Below are positions 51,604 through 59,115 of a DNA stretch of 64,000 nucleotides, piece by piece; position 1 is the stretch's first letter, and every line of letters starts with the position of its first letter. Made by a program: the position numbers and the translations under genes. This DNA is from Gluconobacter roseus NBRC 3990. Its GTDB lineage: Bacteria; Pseudomonadota; Alphaproteobacteria; Acetobacterales; Acetobacteraceae. The notes under the pieces were generated by a model. That model saw only the letters and a program-made list of their open reading frames with translations, was not told the DNA's origin and ran no database searches. The DNA is taken from assembly GCF_006538885.1 (NCBI RefSeq), contig NZ_BJLY01000003.1:186001-250000 (forward strand), written 5' to 3'.

Positions 51604-52385
51604 TGTGAGAAGAACAGGTCCGTCAGGAGGTAGTCGAACAGCAGCAGCAGGATAGAGGCGCCCACAACGGCGGCCGTCGTGGCCGAGCCCACGCCTTCTG
51701 CGCCGCCCCGGCTGTTATAGCCGTTGTAGCAGCCCAGCAGCGCGATCAGGAATCCGAACACCGCCGCCTTCACCAGCCCGACGACAACATCCATCGTCTT
51801 GAGCGAGTCCAGCGTGGCCGTGATGTAGGTCGAGGGCGAGAAGCCGAGCTTGGCGACCGAAACCGTGAAGCCGCCCATCACGCCCAGAATGTCGGCCACC
51901 AGCACGAGGCAGGGCAGCGCGAGCGTCCCGGCCAGCAGGCGCGGCGTCACGAGATATTTCATCGGGTTGGTGGACAGCGTGGTGAGCGCGTCGATCTGGT
52001 CGGTCACGCGCATGGTGCCAATCTGGGCCGACATGGCCGCGCCCACACGCCCGGCGACCATCAGTCCGGCCAGAACCGGCCCGAGTTCGCGGGTCACGGC
52101 GAGGACGACGATTCCCGCAATGGCGCTCTGCACATGGTACTGTCCGAAGCCCACATAGGACTGGAGCGCGATGACGGCACCGGAGAACAGGGCAGTCAGG
52201 GCCACGACGGGCAGGGAGAAAAACCCCGTCTCGATCAGGCTGGAAAAGAAGATCCGCCAGTAGAAAGGCGGTCGCACCAGATGCGACAGGGCCTCCAGCG
52301 CGAACAGGGCGAGAGCACCTGCCTGCTTGATAAGGCCGAGAGCGGCACGGCCAAGGGCCGCTATAGGGTTAAGAACGGCATTCAC
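51600..52385 (-). CDS. mlaE: MlaE-type ABC transporter permease
   Basis: 261 residues, about five membrane helices. Family blocks VALTALFSGAVIALQSYVGF, LTRELGPVLAGLMVAGRVGAAMSAQIGTMRVTDQIDAL and KYLVTPRLLAG are typical of MlaE/YrbE permeases. It should form the membrane part of a lipid transporter with MlaF. No MlaD (MCE domain) or MlaBC gene is adjacent; they may lie elsewhere. The gene begins 70 bases after the end of the Psp operon on the same strand, with no terminator visible between, so cotranscription is plausible. Confidence 0.9.
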   Translation of the reverse strand: MNAVLNPIAALGRAALGLIKQAGALALFALEALSHLVRPPFYWRIFFSSLIETGFFSLPVVALTALFSGAVIALQSYVGFGQYHVQSAIAGIVVLAVTRELGPVLAGLMVAGRVGAAMSAQIGTMRVTDQIDALTTLSTNPMKYLVTPRLLAGTLALPCLVLVADILGVMGGFTVSVAKLGFSPSTYITATLDSLKTMDVVVGLVKAAVFGFLIALLGCYNGYNSRGGAEGVGSATTAAVVGASILLLLFDYLLTDLFFSQ

Positions 52386-52455
52386 CCTTCAGCCCCTACC
52401 CTGCCCGCATCCGGACGTCAAAGTTTCCGTCCGACCTGCGAGGATGGAGTTTGGC

Positions 52456-53796
52456 TCAGGCACGGCGTCCGTCGGTGCGTTCCAGCTCACGGAACTGCCG
52501 TTCCAGGCTGAAATCAGGTGAGGTTACGAACTGTTCCATTAGGCCAATCCGGCGTTCCATCCGCAGCAGGCGATCCTGAAGCCGGGCCAGCGGGTGTCCG
52601 GGCGGGACGGAATGCGAAAAGTCTTCAACAGGCTCGGGGTGATGGTTCCGGAAGGCCTGCACGGCATTTTTCATGACCGCTGTCATGCTGGCTGCCGGAG
52701 CCTCACGCCATTCCGGATCACGCTGGGACCAGCTTCGTACACCGGCAGCATAGCCCGCAGCAGCCTTGTCCACCGTTTTCCTGAACGGGATTACGCCAGT
52801 TTTCCGATAGCGGCGGAAGAGACGGACGAGCCAGACGATCAGGAAAATCTTTAGCAGGAGGCTAATGACGCCATGGCCACTGGAATGCTGGCGAGTATGA
52901 GAGGCGGAATCCGCGTTGCCGAAATGGAAATCGATGTTGGAGCGGTTCAGGACATTCTTCAGCGTATCTGACAGGACGGCGGAGGTGTCGGGCGTGGTCA
53001 CTGTCGTGATCCGGGCGCCGGACGTCTCGCCAATCGTGATGGAGCCGGAACCGAGCGCGCGCTTTTTCAGGGTCTCCGCGACCCGGCCAAGGACGATGTC
53101 ACCACTACCCATCAGGGTCAGGTCCGCATCGCGAACGGTGCCGTTCAGTGCGGTATCTGCCGAACCGTAACTCCGCACGGTCAGGACATCGGCATTGCCC
53201 TGGTCGATGCGGATGTTGCCGGAAGACATGGTTGTGAGATCGGCGTCAGAGGCTGCGATGCTCTGGATATGCAGGTCCCCGCTGGCAAAATCCTTTACGG
53301 AGACCCGGCCACTTGCATGTCCGACCGATACATCACCAGTGCCACCCATGATGAGCGTCAGGCCGCTGACCTGATCGACATCCAGATTGCCCCGTTCTGT
53401 GGTGGCGGTGAGTTCCCCGTTGATGCCGGTGATGCGGTAATCCGTTGCGTGGTTGTGGGGTGCGCGGATTTCGACACCGGTCCGGATGGGAACCATGACG
53501 ACCGCATCTGGTTCTTTTGCGCAGTCTGTTGCGGATGTGGTGAAGGTGAGCTGGTCCCCGTGCTGAATCAGGTTACCGTTGCCTGTAACGACGCGGGACT
53601 CCGCTCCGCCTGTGATGGTGAGATGCTCAAGGCAGGTGGCCGGGATGACGAGCGTCTTGGAGCTGGCTGCCGACGATTCAAAGGATGGCGGTGCCGGAGG
53701 AGCTGGTGCAGGCGGTGGCATGACTGCCGGAGCGGCCATGGCATGACTGCCCAGCAGCGCAATCAGGGCAAGAGGGGCTGACAGACGGAGGCGCAT
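52456..53796 (-). CDS. Toast-rack (DUF2807-type) envelope protein with a PspC-like C-terminal tail
   Basis: 446 residues. Signal peptide to about residue 22 (HAMAAP), Pro-rich linker, then a right-handed beta-solenoid-like domain of DUF2807/DUF4097 type (about residues 45-275, repeated SGDL, SGNIRI, GSGDIVL turns; Cys55 and Cys92). One membrane helix at about 309-326 (VISLLLKIFLIVWLVRLF) is followed by a cytoplasmic tail of 120 residues. Its end, MEQFVTSPDFSLERQFREL (420-438), closely follows the conserved PspC end, MERYVTSDTFTLRSRFRQL in E. coli (from memory). It is last of the pspA-pspB operon and may act as a PspC substitute. Confidence 0.8.
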   Translation of the reverse strand: MRLRLSAPLALIALLGSHAMAAPAVMPPPAPAPPAPPSFESSAASSKTLVIPATCLEHLTITGGAESRVVTGNGNLIQHGDQLTFTTSATDCAKEPDAVVMVPIRTGVEIRAPHNHATDYRITGINGELTATTERGNLDVDQVSGLTLIMGGTGDVSVGHASGRVSVKDFASGDLHIQSIAASDADLTTMSSGNIRIDQGNADVLTVRSYGSADTALNGTVRDADLTLMGSGDIVLGRVAETLKKRALGSGSITIGETSGARITTVTTPDTSAVLSDTLKNVLNRSNIDFHFGNADSASHTRQHSSGHGVISLLLKIFLIVWLVRLFRRYRKTGVIPFRKTVDKAAAGYAAGVRSWSQRDPEWREAPAASMTAVMKNAVQAFRNHHPEPVEDFSHSVPPGHPLARLQDRLLRMERRIGLMEQFVTSPDFSLERQFRELERTDGRRA

Positions 53797-53798
53797 GC

Positions 53799-55175
53799 CT
53801 ATTCTCCCTGCGAGCCTTTGCCTGTGGCAGGCGGAGTGGCCGGAGAAGACGCCGTGTTTCCTGAAGGTGCCGGCGTTGTAGAAATGTTCGGGGCGGATGT
53901 TGCGCTGCCTGACGTGCTGCCCAGCTGGGGAGCTGCGGCACTGTTCTGTGGCAGGCTTTGTGGCGTGGGCACAGACGCCGCATCCGGCGTTGTCGCAGGG
54001 GTGGCGTTTCCTGCCTGTTGTGATGGTGTCGAAGGGGCTGCGGGGGAAGCTGCTTCAGCCGTAGGTGTCTTTTGCGCTGTGGAAGACGAAGCGGTCGGCA
54101 ATGGAGGCGATGCGGAAGGTTGCGTCGGCAGGTTGCTGCCCTGCTGGTTGTCCGGCGGCGTATTTGTCGGGGGCGTCGGCAGAACCGGTGCCTGTGGCGC
54201 GATGGGCGCGGCAGGTGCAGCAACCGGAGCAGGTGTCGGCACAGCGGGCGCAGGAATGGTCGAAGTCGCGCCGGTCGCAGGGGGCTGGGCTGGAGCGGGC
54301 ACTAGCGGATCTGATGCCGAAGGAGCGGCTGCCGCAGTGGGTGGCGGCGTGGTCGGACGATAGATCACACCGTTCTGCGCGCCGACACGCACGGTGCCTT
54401 TGCCCGAGCGTACCATTGGCCCGGAGACCGCTTCGATATTGATATCGCCCGTTCCATTCGCCGCCACCGTAGCCACGGTTGCATGTCCCAGAATGGTGGC
54501 GCTGGCCTGATCAGCTGTGATCAGCGTGAGGGCATCAATGCTGCCGCCCGAGAGCGTCATGCCCGCATTCTGCGTCAGCTGCGCCGAAAGGGCGGCGAGT
54601 TGTGCGGTATCGGCGGTCAGGGTCGAGGTTCCTGACGCCACGATCTGAGCCGCACGCTCCAGCGCCTTGATGTGGACGCTGGAAGCGCCCTGCATGTTCA
54701 GGTCGAGCGACTGTGTGTCCTCGATCTCCATGGTTGTGGAATCAAGGCTGGCATCGAGCGAGGCGAGCTTGCCGGTGATAATGAAATGCGTGTCGTGGCT
54801 GTCATGGATAGTCAGGCCGGTGCTTGGGGAAATGCTGATCGTCAGCTTCCCGTTGGGTGCACAGGCTTTTGTGGCGATGGAAATGCGGCTTTCCGCTTCT
54901 TCCTTGCCGGTATGCATCGCGACCTGCGCCATGCTGCTCGAATCAAGGGTCGCCCCGTCCTTCATGCCGGGATCAACCACGACTTTAACCTGTCCCGTGC
55001 AGGGAATGGACAGGTCCAGGTCTTCTCCGGAGAGGGTCATCCGTGCCGCATGGGCTGCGGGCGCCAGCAGGATCGTGCCCGCCAGCAGCGCCAGTAGCGC
55101 CGGGCGGCGACCATAAAAGGGGACGGGCGGCGTGTCATCGTGCGTTCCTTGCTCTCCAGCCCGGGATATCCTCAT
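53799..55175 (-). CDS. Toast-rack (DUF2807-type) secreted protein with Pro/Ala/Thr-rich tail
   Basis: 458 residues from the ATG at 55175 (an ATG at 55223 is also in frame). Signal peptide ends near APAAHA, then a beta-solenoid-like domain (about residues 45-268) with many Thr/Ser/Asp turns (SGTSTLTAD, GTGDINIEA). Cys59 and Cys105 lie at positions matching Cys55 and Cys92 of the next protein, and the two share several aligned turns, so they are tandem paralogues. The last 185 residues are Pro/Ala/Thr/Gln-rich and probably disordered, with no membrane helix. It overlaps pspB by about 40 bases and is two bases from the following paralogue. Confidence 0.78.
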   Translation of the reverse strand: MRISRAGEQGTHDDTPPVPFYGRRPALLALLAGTILLAPAAHAARMTLSGEDLDLSIPCTGQVKVVVDPGMKDGATLDSSSMAQVAMHTGKEEAESRISIATKACAPNGKLTISISPSTGLTIHDSHDTHFIITGKLASLDASLDSTTMEIEDTQSLDLNMQGASSVHIKALERAAQIVASGTSTLTADTAQLAALSAQLTQNAGMTLSGGSIDALTLITADQASATILGHATVATVAANGTGDINIEAVSGPMVRSGKGTVRVGAQNGVIYRPTTPPPTAAAAPSASDPLVPAPAQPPATGATSTIPAPAVPTPAPVAAPAAPIAPQAPVLPTPPTNTPPDNQQGSNLPTQPSASPPLPTASSSTAQKTPTAEAASPAAPSTPSQQAGNATPATTPDAASVPTPQSLPQNSAAAPQLGSTSGSATSAPNISTTPAPSGNTASSPATPPATGKGSQGE

Positions 55176-55374
55176 CGAGGATGCGTTCGAGCTGGTCGAT
55201 CCTTTCTTCCAGACGCGTAGCATGGGCTTCGGCCTGTGTCAGGGCGGCCTGAAGCATGGGGTCTGCTGACGCAGCGCGGTCAGGCTGGCGCGTCATGTGC
55301 TTGACCATGCTTGTTACTGACCAGGCAATGATGGCCGTGATCGGGACAAGGAAGGGGAAGATGGACGAATTCAT
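55135..55374 (-). CDS. pspB: Envelope stress membrane protein PspB
   Basis: 79 residues. N-terminal membrane helix (IFPFLVPITAIIAWSV), then a cytoplasmic amphipathic and coiled-coil part ending LERILDEDIPGWRARNAR, which follows the E. coli PspB end (LESILDAEHPNWRDR). PspB and PspC together sense membrane stress and free PspF from PspA. It is 29 bases after pspA and overlaps the next gene. No classic pspC follows, which makes this a variant locus. Confidence 0.9.
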   Translation of the reverse strand: MNSSIFPFLVPITAIIAWSVTSMVKHMTRQPDRAASADPMLQAALTQAEAHATRLEERIDQLERILDEDIPGWRARNAR

Positions 55375-55403
55375 GCCTTGGGCCTTTTCTGGTCAGCCGT
55401 CTT

Positions 55404-56087
55404 TCAGCCTGCGCTTTTCTTTTCGGAGACATGACGTTTGAGGGCCTCGAACTCGCTTTCTACGACCGCATCGGTTTCGAGGGCCGCAAGTTCCTCCTGA
55501 AGTGACGGCCGGCCGGTGCTGCGTCCCAGATCATACGCCTCGGCCTTGCCTTCCAGTTCATCAAGAGCGCGTTCCACCTGATCGAAGCGGTTCAGCGTGT
55601 CGTCGATGCGGGTGTCATAGAGCTTCTCGCGGGTCTTCAGGCGGCCCTGCGCGGTGCGGGCGCGGATGGAGAGCGCTTTTTCACGGGATTTGGCATCGGC
55701 GATCTTGGCCTGAAGCTTGGAGATGTCGTCGTTCTGCTGGTCCAGCCCATCGGAGATCTGGGCGATCTGCTGCTCCAGCGCCTCGCGGGACTGTTCGACG
55801 CTGTGGCGGGCGGCGAGGGCTGCCTTAGCGAGATCGTCACGACCGCGTTCGATGGCGAGGCCAGCCTTGCGGTGCCACTCGTCTTCTTCGTGCATCATGG
55901 TGCGGACGCGGCGTTCAAGCTGTTTGCGCTCGGCGATCGTCCGGACAGCCTGACTGCGGACCTCGACCAGCGTGTCTTCCATTTCCTGGATGACCAGGCG
56001 GATCATCTTCTGCGGGTCCTCGGCGGTGGCGAGAATCGCATTGAGATTGGAGTTCACGATATCGGCGAGGCGAGAGAAAATACCCAT
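55404..56087 (-). CDS. pspA: Phage shock protein A (PspA)
   Basis: 227 residues, close to E. coli PspA (222). The N-terminal amphipathic helix MGIFSRLADIVNSNLNAIL, then AEDPQKMIRLVIQEMEDTLVEVRSQAVRTIAERKQLERRV, and long coiled-coil segments are the family pattern. PspA is an ESCRT-III-like protein that coats damaged inner membrane and holds PspF inactive. First gene of the psp operon, divergent from pspF, with a possible sigma-54 promoter upstream. Confidence 0.96.
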   Translation of the reverse strand: MGIFSRLADIVNSNLNAILATAEDPQKMIRLVIQEMEDTLVEVRSQAVRTIAERKQLERRVRTMMHEEDEWHRKAGLAIERGRDDLAKAALAARHSVEQSREALEQQIAQISDGLDQQNDDISKLQAKIADAKSREKALSIRARTAQGRLKTREKLYDTRIDDTLNRFDQVERALDELEGKAEAYDLGRSTGRPSLQEELAALETDAVVESEFEALKRHVSEKKSAG

Positions 56088-56118
56088 GATGCTTTCCTTC
56101 CTGTTGGAGAGACTTAGG

Positions 56119-56133
56119 ACAGAATGCCTGCCC
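56119..56133 (-). promoter_or_regulatory. Possible sigma-54 promoter of pspA
   Basis: On the minus strand GGGCAGGCATTCTGT matches the E. coli pspA -24/-12 element (TGGCACGCAAATTGT, from memory) at 10 of 15 positions, including GG, CA, GCA and TGT. Its -12 end lies about 32 bases before the pspA start, which fits. The divergent PspF is a sigma-54 activator. Confidence 0.5.
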
Positions 56134-56201
56134 TTGTCAGCGATGCTGTTTTGAGGGTGTTATGAACTGAAGACCGAAACAGGGGCGTGAGAGACCAGAA
56201 A

Positions 56202-57254
56202 ATGGCGAGAAGCACCGATATGGACGAGGTGCCGACCCCGATCGGGCGGGCTCCGGCATTTCTGGAGATGCTGGATCAGGTCTCCCGGCTTGCGCCCCTG
56301 AAGCGCCCGGTTCTCGTGATCGGCGAGCGCGGAACGGGTAAGGAACTGGTGGCCGCGCGTCTGGCGCTGCTGTCGGACCGTTGGGACCGGCCGCTGGTGA
56401 AGCTCAACTGCGCGGCCCTGCCCGAAGCGCTGTTGGACAGCGAACTGTTCGGTCATGAGGCGGGTGCCTTTACGGGTGCGCAGAAGCGCCGCCTGTCCCG
56501 TTTCGAGCGGGCGGATGGCGGCACGATGTTTCTTGACGAGATCGGCACTGCGTCGCAGGCCGTGCAGGAAAAGCTGCTGCGGGTGATCGAATACGGCAGT
56601 TTCGAGCGCGTGGGCGGCAGCGAGACCATTCGTGTGGATGTGCGGCTGATCGGGGCCACCAATGCCGATCTGCCGGCCATGGCGCGGGAGGGGCGCTTCC
56701 GGGCGGATCTGCTGGACCGGCTGGCCTTCGACGTCGTGAATATTCCGCCGCTGCGCGCCCGTCCGGAAGATATTCCGCTGCTGGCCGGGCACTTCGCCAC
56801 CCGCATGAGCGCGGAACTGGGGCGGAAGGTTTTCGCGGGCTTTACGGACCGGGCGCTGGCGCGTCTGCTGGCGTATGACTGGCCCGGCAATGTGCGCGAA
56901 CTGCGCAACGTGGTCGAGCGCAGTGTCTATCGGATGGACCGCCCGGAAAAGGCTCTGGACGACATCGTGCTGGATCCGTTCGTGACGCCGGACTGGCAAG
57001 CTGCGGTTTCTCCGGCCGAAAAGCCGGTTTTGCCCACGGCGGATACCGGTCCCCTGACATTCCCGCGCGATTTTGGTGCGGATATCAGCGCGCATGAACG
57101 CAGCCTGCTGGAAGCTGCCCTGCGAGAAGCGCAGTTCAGCCAGAGGCGCGCCGCCGAACTGCTTGGCTTGACCTACTACCAGTTCCGCCATCACCTGCGG
57201 CTGCATGGTCTGGCGGACAAGGAGGCCCGCAAAGCGCTGGGCACGAAGGGGTGA
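56202..57254 (+). CDS. pspF: PspF, sigma-54-dependent activator of the psp operon
   Basis: 350 residues from the ATG at 56202 (GTGAGAG upstream); ATG at 56187 or 56220 are alternatives. AAA+ domain with Walker A GERGTGKE, the sigma-54 loop GAFTGAQ, Walker B GGTMFLDE and the R-finger region FRADLLDRLAFDV. Trp in SDRWDRPL corresponds to Trp56 of E. coli PspF, the PspA contact. No N-terminal receiver domain, as in PspF. C-terminal Fis-type helix-turn-helix (SQRRAAELLGLTYYQFRHHLRLHG). It activates pspA from the divergent promoter, and PspA inhibits it. Confidence 0.95.
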   Translation: MARSTDMDEVPTPIGRAPAFLEMLDQVSRLAPLKRPVLVIGERGTGKELVAARLALLSDRWDRPLVKLNCAALPEALLDSELFGHEAGAFTGAQKRRLSRFERADGGTMFLDEIGTASQAVQEKLLRVIEYGSFERVGGSETIRVDVRLIGATNADLPAMAREGRFRADLLDRLAFDVVNIPPLRARPEDIPLLAGHFATRMSAELGRKVFAGFTDRALARLLAYDWPGNVRELRNVVERSVYRMDRPEKALDDIVLDPFVTPDWQAAVSPAEKPVLPTADTGPLTFPRDFGADISAHERSLLEAALREAQFSQRRAAELLGLTYYQFRHHLRLHGLADKEARKALGTKG

Positions 57255-57562
57255 CAACATATCCATGACCATCGCTGATGCATGAACCGTGCCACATGAT
57301 GTTGGATACGCTTTTTATGTTAAGGCAATAACTTCGCCTAAAAGTAGAAATGGTGTTTCAGACCATTTTGTGTGTTGGGACGCCAATTGCGCAGAAGGTG
57401 AGATGGTCCCCTGCGCTAAAAAACGCTGGCCAAAAGTGATTTAATCACCAAACAAAAAAGTTATATCAAATAAAATAGTTTATTTTTACGGATGATGCGC
57501 CTATGTCTCGGGGCGTGCCACGCAGGTGGCATGACTGATCTGGACACGGTTAGGTGCAGTAC
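57255..57562. other. Intergenic spacer between pspF and cysH
   Basis: 308 bases, richer in A and T than the neighbours. A hairpin AAATGGT and ACCATTT (57348-57368, perfect 7-bp stem, seven-base loop) could end the pspF transcript. The part nearest cysH should hold the cys operon promoter; I see no recognisable regulator site or gene. Confidence 0.5.
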
Positions 57563-58243
57563 ATGCCTCTCTTACAGACGGAATTGGATCACCTTCGCCA
57601 GATCCCGGAAGAGCGGGTCCTGAAGGAGACTCTGGGTCTGCTGCGGGGACGTGTGGCCGTCATTTCGTCTTTCGGGGCGGAGTCGGCTGTTCTGCTGGAT
57701 CTTGTGGCGCAGATTGATCCTTCGGTTCCGGTCTTCTTTCTGGATACGAAGCGGCACTTCCCGGAAACGCTGGACTATCGCGACAGGCTCTCTCGCAGGC
57801 TTGGCCTTTCGGACGTGAGGAGTCTGGCGCCCACGCCAAAGGCGCTGCAGGACCGTGATCCACAGGATCAGCTCGCGGATTTCGATCCGGACGCCTGTTG
57901 TGCGCTGCGCAAGGTCGAGCCGCTGGATCTGATGCTGCCGGATTTCGATGTCTGGATTACGGGACGCAAGCGGAGCCAGTCCGCGACGCGGGCGGCGCTT
58001 CCGCTGGTTGATCCGCAGCCTGATGGCAGCGTGAAGCTCAACCCGCTGGCGGGCTGGGGCCCGGAGAAAATCGAGGCGCAGATGCAGCGCCGGGACCTGC
58101 CACGGCACCCCCTGGTTGCAAAAGGTTACACCTCGATCGGTTGTGCTCCATGCACAAGGGCGGTCAAGGATGGTGAAGATGGACGGGCGGGCCGCTGGGC
58201 CGGTCTGGCCAAGACGGAATGCGGCATTCACAGGCCGGCATGA
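57563..58243 (+). CDS. cysH: Adenylyl-sulfate (APS) reductase CysH, [4Fe-4S] type
   Basis: 226 residues from the ATG at 57563, with TAGGTG before it (GTG at 57554 is in frame but lies in the ribosome site). PAPS-reductase fold: SSFGAESAVLLDLVAQID as P-loop, VPVFFLDTKRHFPETL, and TGRKRSQSATRA. Cys112-Cys113, Cys194 and Cys197 (CC and CAPC) form the cluster pattern CC-Xn-CxxC of APS reductases, and ECGIH near the end holds the catalytic Cys220. It reduces APS to sulfite with thioredoxin. Overlaps cysD by ATGA. Confidence 0.93.
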   Translation: MPLLQTELDHLRQIPEERVLKETLGLLRGRVAVISSFGAESAVLLDLVAQIDPSVPVFFLDTKRHFPETLDYRDRLSRRLGLSDVRSLAPTPKALQDRDPQDQLADFDPDACCALRKVEPLDLMLPDFDVWITGRKRSQSATRAALPLVDPQPDGSVKLNPLAGWGPEKIEAQMQRRDLPRHPLVAKGYTSIGCAPCTRAVKDGEDGRAGRWAGLAKTECGIHRPA

Positions 58244-59115
58244 CTACGGAGCGGATAATGACGCAAACACGGATCCTGTCCCGGGATCAGTCCATCACCG
58301 GTTTGGCACAGCCGCGTATCATGGATGATCTGGACCAGCTCGAGGCCCAGAGCATTTTCATTCTGCGCGAGGCCTATCGCAAGCTGAAGCCCCTGTCCCT
58401 GCTGTGGTCGCTGGGCAAGGACAGCAACGTGATGGTCTGGCTGGCGCGCAAGGCGTTCATGGGGCATGTCCCGTTCCCGGTCATGCATGTCGATACCGAG
58501 AAGAAATTCCCGGAAATGTATGCCTTCCGCGATGAATATACGAAGAAGTGGAATCTGGACCTGCTGCTGGGCTACTGCCCGCCGGTTGAGGAAATCGACC
58601 CGTCCCTGCCGCCTGCTGCGCGCTCCGCTGCGCGCAAGACGGCCGGTCTGGCCGCGATGATCGACAAGCACAAGTTCCGTGGCGTTATTGCCGGCATCCG
58701 CCGTGACGAGCAGGCGACCCGTGCAAAGGAGCGCGTGTTCAGCCCGCGTGGTGCCGGGCATCGCTGGGACGTGCGCAACCAGCCGCCGGAGTTCTGGGAC
58801 CAGTATGCGACGCCGTATGAAGACGGCATGCATATCCGCGTTCATCCGCTGCTGGCGTGGCGGGAAATCGACATCTGGCGCTATATCGAGCGCGAGGGCA
58901 TTCCGCTGGTGGACCTGTATTTTGCCAAAAACGGCAAGCGTTACCGCTCGCTGGGCGATCAGGACATCACCAATCCGATCGAGAGCAATGCCTCCACCGT
59001 GGCGGAAGTGATTGCCGAACTGGAAACCAGCCGGACATCCGAGCGCGCGGGGCGTGCGATGGATCATGAGTCCGAGGACGTGTTCGAGCGTCTGCGTGTA
59101 GCGGGATATCTGTGA
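58240..59115 (+). CDS. cysD: Sulfate adenylyltransferase subunit 2 (CysD)
   Basis: 291 residues from the ATG at 58240, which overlaps the cysH stop (ATGA); ATG at 58258 is also possible. PP-loop ATP-binding segment [21 protein letters not shown], then [18 protein letters not shown] and the later [17 protein letters not shown], all standard for CysD. It forms APS from sulfate and ATP with the CysN GTPase encoded next. Stop and next start overlap (GTGA). Confidence 0.96.
   Translation: MTTERIMTQTRILSRDQSITGLAQPRIMDDLDQLEAQSIFILREAYRKLKPLSLLWSLGKDSNVMVWLARKAFMGHVPFPVMHVDTEKKFPEMYAFRDEYTKKWNLDLLLGYCPPVEEIDPSLPPAARSAARKTAGLAAMIDKHKFRGVIAGIRRDEQATRAKERVFSPRGAGHRWDVRNQPPEFWDQYATPYEDGMHIRVHPLLAWREIDIWRYIEREGIPLVDLYFAKNGKRYRSLGDQDITNPIESNASTVAEVIAELETSRTSERAGRAMDHESEDVFERLRVAGYL

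Noticed and set aside
53818-54363. Gly/Ala/Val-rich open frame on the plus strand opposite the Pro/Ala-rich tail
   Set aside because: It is the complement of a low-complexity coding region; repeats in the true frame create the long antisense frame.
57348-57368. Hairpin downstream of pspF as a confirmed terminator
   Set aside because: The 7-bp stem is perfect but AT rich, lies almost 100 bases after the stop and has no T run, so it is only mentioned within the spacer entry.
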